Shown in pieces: positions 32,916-34,573 of a stretch of DNA of 34,573 nt. The notes beneath the pieces were generated by a model. The model saw only the letters and a program-made list of their open reading frames with translations. It was not told the origin of the DNA and ran no database searches. Location of the stretch: the NCBI GenBank assembly GCA_007130045.1, contig SLTG01000065.1, positions 1 to 34,573 of the forward strand, read 5' to 3'. The DNA comes from Opitutales bacterium. GTDB taxonomy: Bacteria > Verrucomicrobiota > Verrucomicrobiia > Opitutales > T3Sed10-336. Every line of letters starts with the position of its first letter. Positions within the stretch are counted from its first letter, which is position 1. A program made the position numbers and the translations under genes.

Positions 32916-34388
32916 ATGAAATCAACTAAAGCGTACATTCTCGACACCAACGTTCTCCTTCATGACCCCCACGCCCTTTACAAATTTGACGAGCACCATG
33001 TGGTTCTTCCTGTCGAAGTTCTTGAGGAGCTCGACCGATTCAAGAGTGATCCCGGCGAGAGAGGGCGAAACGCACGCCACGTCCACCGGGAGTTGAAGGA
33101 ACGATTCGGCGATTCCACCGCATCCTGCATGGTGGAGGGCGCGAACCTCCCGAACGGCGGCAAGATCTCGGTGCTTGTGAACAAGTTCCTTCTTCAATCC
33201 GGAAAGAAACGGCCGAGCGCGGGATTGAAGAAACTGATGACCGTCTTCCCGGACATGTCGAAGATGGACAACCGCATCCTCGCTTGTGCCGTATACGTGA
33301 ACGAGACGGCCGGAAAACCGGCGATCCTGGTCACCAAGGACATCAACATGCTGTTGAAAGCGATCGCCCTCGGTCTGCGGGCGGAGGATTACCTGCACGA
33401 CAAGGTGAAGGAAAAATTCGAGGACGACGCCGGATTCTACCAGTCGATTTATGTCAGCCGTCACGAGATGCAGCGCTTCGGTTCCGAAGGGGAGATCTCC
33501 TTTTCCGCCGATAGGATCAACGGAATGGCGATCAATGAATACGCCGTGCTTCAGGCCGATGACGGCGCCGTTTTCCCATCGCGTTACGACGGGGAAGGAA
33601 CGTTTCACCGGCTGAACCTCCCCGCCCACCTTCAGGCGCCGGGCGGAATCCCGATCAAGGCGCGCAACCTCGAGCAGCAGTTTTTGATGGACGCCCTGCT
33701 CGATCCGAACGTTTCCCTCGTCACCTGCTACGGAAAGGCGGGCACGGGCAAGACAGTCGTTAGCACCGCCTGCGCGCTCCACCTCATCGGTCTTCAATAT
33801 TACGACGGGGTCAGCATCTCCCGTCCGGTCATTTCGATGGGAAAGGACATCGGCTACCTGCCGGGCGACCTCAAGGAGAAGATGACGCCGTGGCTCCAAC
33901 CGTATCACGACGCGCTGAACGTCATTTATCCGATTCACGAGGAAAGGGATCCGGCATTTGCCGAGAAACGCGTCTCCCGGCGCCCCAAGAAACAGGTGAA
34001 GAAGAAAAAATCCGCGAACGGGCAGGCGCTGGGCGGCATGCCGCTAAGGGTGAAGCCGTACCTGGAGCTGATCGAATCGGGCCTGCTTGAGATCGAGGCG
34101 CTGACCTTTATCCGCGGGCGTTCGATTCCGCGCCGGTTTTTTATTCTGGACGAAGCCCAGCAGCTTACGCCCCACGAAGTGAAAACAGTGGTGAGCCGGA
34201 TGAGTGAAGGTTCGAAGATCGTCCTGCTTGGCGATCCCACACAGATTGACAATCCCTACGTTGATTCCCAATCCAACGGCCTGGTTTACGCCAAAAACAA
34301 ACTCAAGAACCAGCAGCTCGCCTCGCACGTCAAACTGATCAAGGGCGAACGCAGCCCGCTCGCCGAACTTGCTGTTACGGTGATGTAG
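32916..34388 (+). CDS. PIN-PhoH fusion ATPase (PhoH2/YlaK type)
   Basis: A 490-residue protein joining a PIN ribonuclease domain (about 5-150; AYILDTNVLLHDP with Asp10, LPVEVLEELDRFK, and GRNARHVHREL) to a PhoH-type superfamily 1 ATPase (about 245-490). Walker A is CYGKAGTGKTVV (GKAGTGKT at 273-280) and Walker B RRFFILDEAQQLTPHE (Asp412, Glu413), followed by VLLGDPTQID and ending SPLAELAVTVM. A Lys-rich insertion (about 355-372) interrupts the ATPase domain at a place where the family is variable. Bacterial PhoH2 proteins are reported as RNA helicase/RNases linked to toxin-antitoxin-like function. ATG 32916 aligns with the family start; ATG 32832 would add 28 atypical residues. Confidence 0.93.
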   Translation: MKSTKAYILDTNVLLHDPHALYKFDEHHVVLPVEVLEELDRFKSDPGERGRNARHVHRELKERFGDSTASCMVEGANLPNGGKISVLVNKFLLQSGKKRPSAGLKKLMTVFPDMSKMDNRILACAVYVNETAGKPAILVTKDINMLLKAIALGLRAEDYLHDKVKEKFEDDAGFYQSIYVSRHEMQRFGSEGEISFSADRINGMAINEYAVLQADDGAVFPSRYDGEGTFHRLNLPAHLQAPGGIPIKARNLEQQFLMDALLDPNVSLVTCYGKAGTGKTVVSTACALHLIGLQYYDGVSISRPVISMGKDIGYLPGDLKEKMTPWLQPYHDALNVIYPIHEERDPAFAEKRVSRRPKKQVKKKKSANGQALGGMPLRVKPYLELIESGLLEIEALTFIRGRSIPRRFFILDEAQQLTPHEVKTVVSRMSEGSKIVLLGDPTQIDNPYVDSQSNGLVYAKNKLKNQQLASHVKLIKGERSPLAELAVTVM

Positions 34389-34573
34389 GCGGGACGACCG
34401 GATTTGTCACCGGTCTGCCAGGGCGTTGGCGTCGACTTGCTCAATGCCCCTCGTTAACCCATCTTCGACAGTTCCGAAAGAACGATTAGCTGTTCAAGCG
34501 GGTTTCCTGAAGATTTCACTGATTTTTCTCCACTACATTTTCGATGATTTTTGGGCGGGTGGGCAATTTCAGC
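34389..34573. other. 3' flank of the PhoH-like gene
   Basis: This 185-nt tail to the window edge has no open frame I can support and no clear terminator hairpin. Confidence 0.4.

Overview
The window looks like chromosomal DNA of a Gram-negative bacterium of the Verrucomicrobiota, probably class Opitutia (Opitutae). This is an inference from protein families seen more often there: a TIGR03790-type secreted protein, a DUF5069 protein, an autotransporter-associated beta-strand-repeat protein, and a compact polysaccharide-export locus with a separate outer-membrane barrel. Base composition is moderately GC-rich and even. I found no insertion sequence, phage, integrase or CRISPR array.

Layout. 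1-5931 (+): the tail of an unidentified gene, an A-type Fe-S carrier, infC, a periplasmic amidase, a TIGR03790-like secreted protein and prfC. 5915-8115 (-): a small conserved-looking protein, an aldose-1-epimerase-like protein, a possible 59-residue ORF and a membrane protein with an acidic tail. 8430-11360 (+): a PIG-L-fold protein with altered catalytic residues, a small tail-anchored-like protein and an NhaC antiporter. 11372-14910 (-): a GGQ release-factor-like protein, trhO, a DUF5069 protein and a membrane-anchored TPR protein.

15084-19796 (+) is the most distinctive block: a secreted helical-repeat protein, an outer-membrane beta-barrel, a short one-SLBB OPX (Wza-like) protein without any cysteine, and a Wzz/BY-kinase fusion with tyrosine clusters at both ends. 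It closes with a perfect 16-bp hairpin terminator shared with the convergent rpsR. Together these look like a composite OPX/beta-barrel polysaccharide exporter plus its co-polymerase kinase, with no glycosyltransferase, flippase or polymerase nearby.

20361-25261 (-) holds a translationally overlapped trio (VTC-domain protein, DUF4956 membrane protein, HlyD-like adaptor). Downstream lies a large beta-strand-repeat surface protein gene that is broken by four frameshifts, two of them in simple sequence repeats. 25590-34388 (+, except the tRNA) holds a DsbD-type thiol reductant transporter, a hypothetical protein, an MFS exporter, a glycerol-1-phosphate-dehydrogenase-like protein, tRNA-Leu(CAA) on the minus strand, rsmE and a PIN-PhoH ATPase.

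Most genes lack a strong Shine-Dalgarno sequence, so several starts were chosen from family alignment, signal peptides or overlap with the upstream gene. All identifications come from reading motifs; no database search was run.
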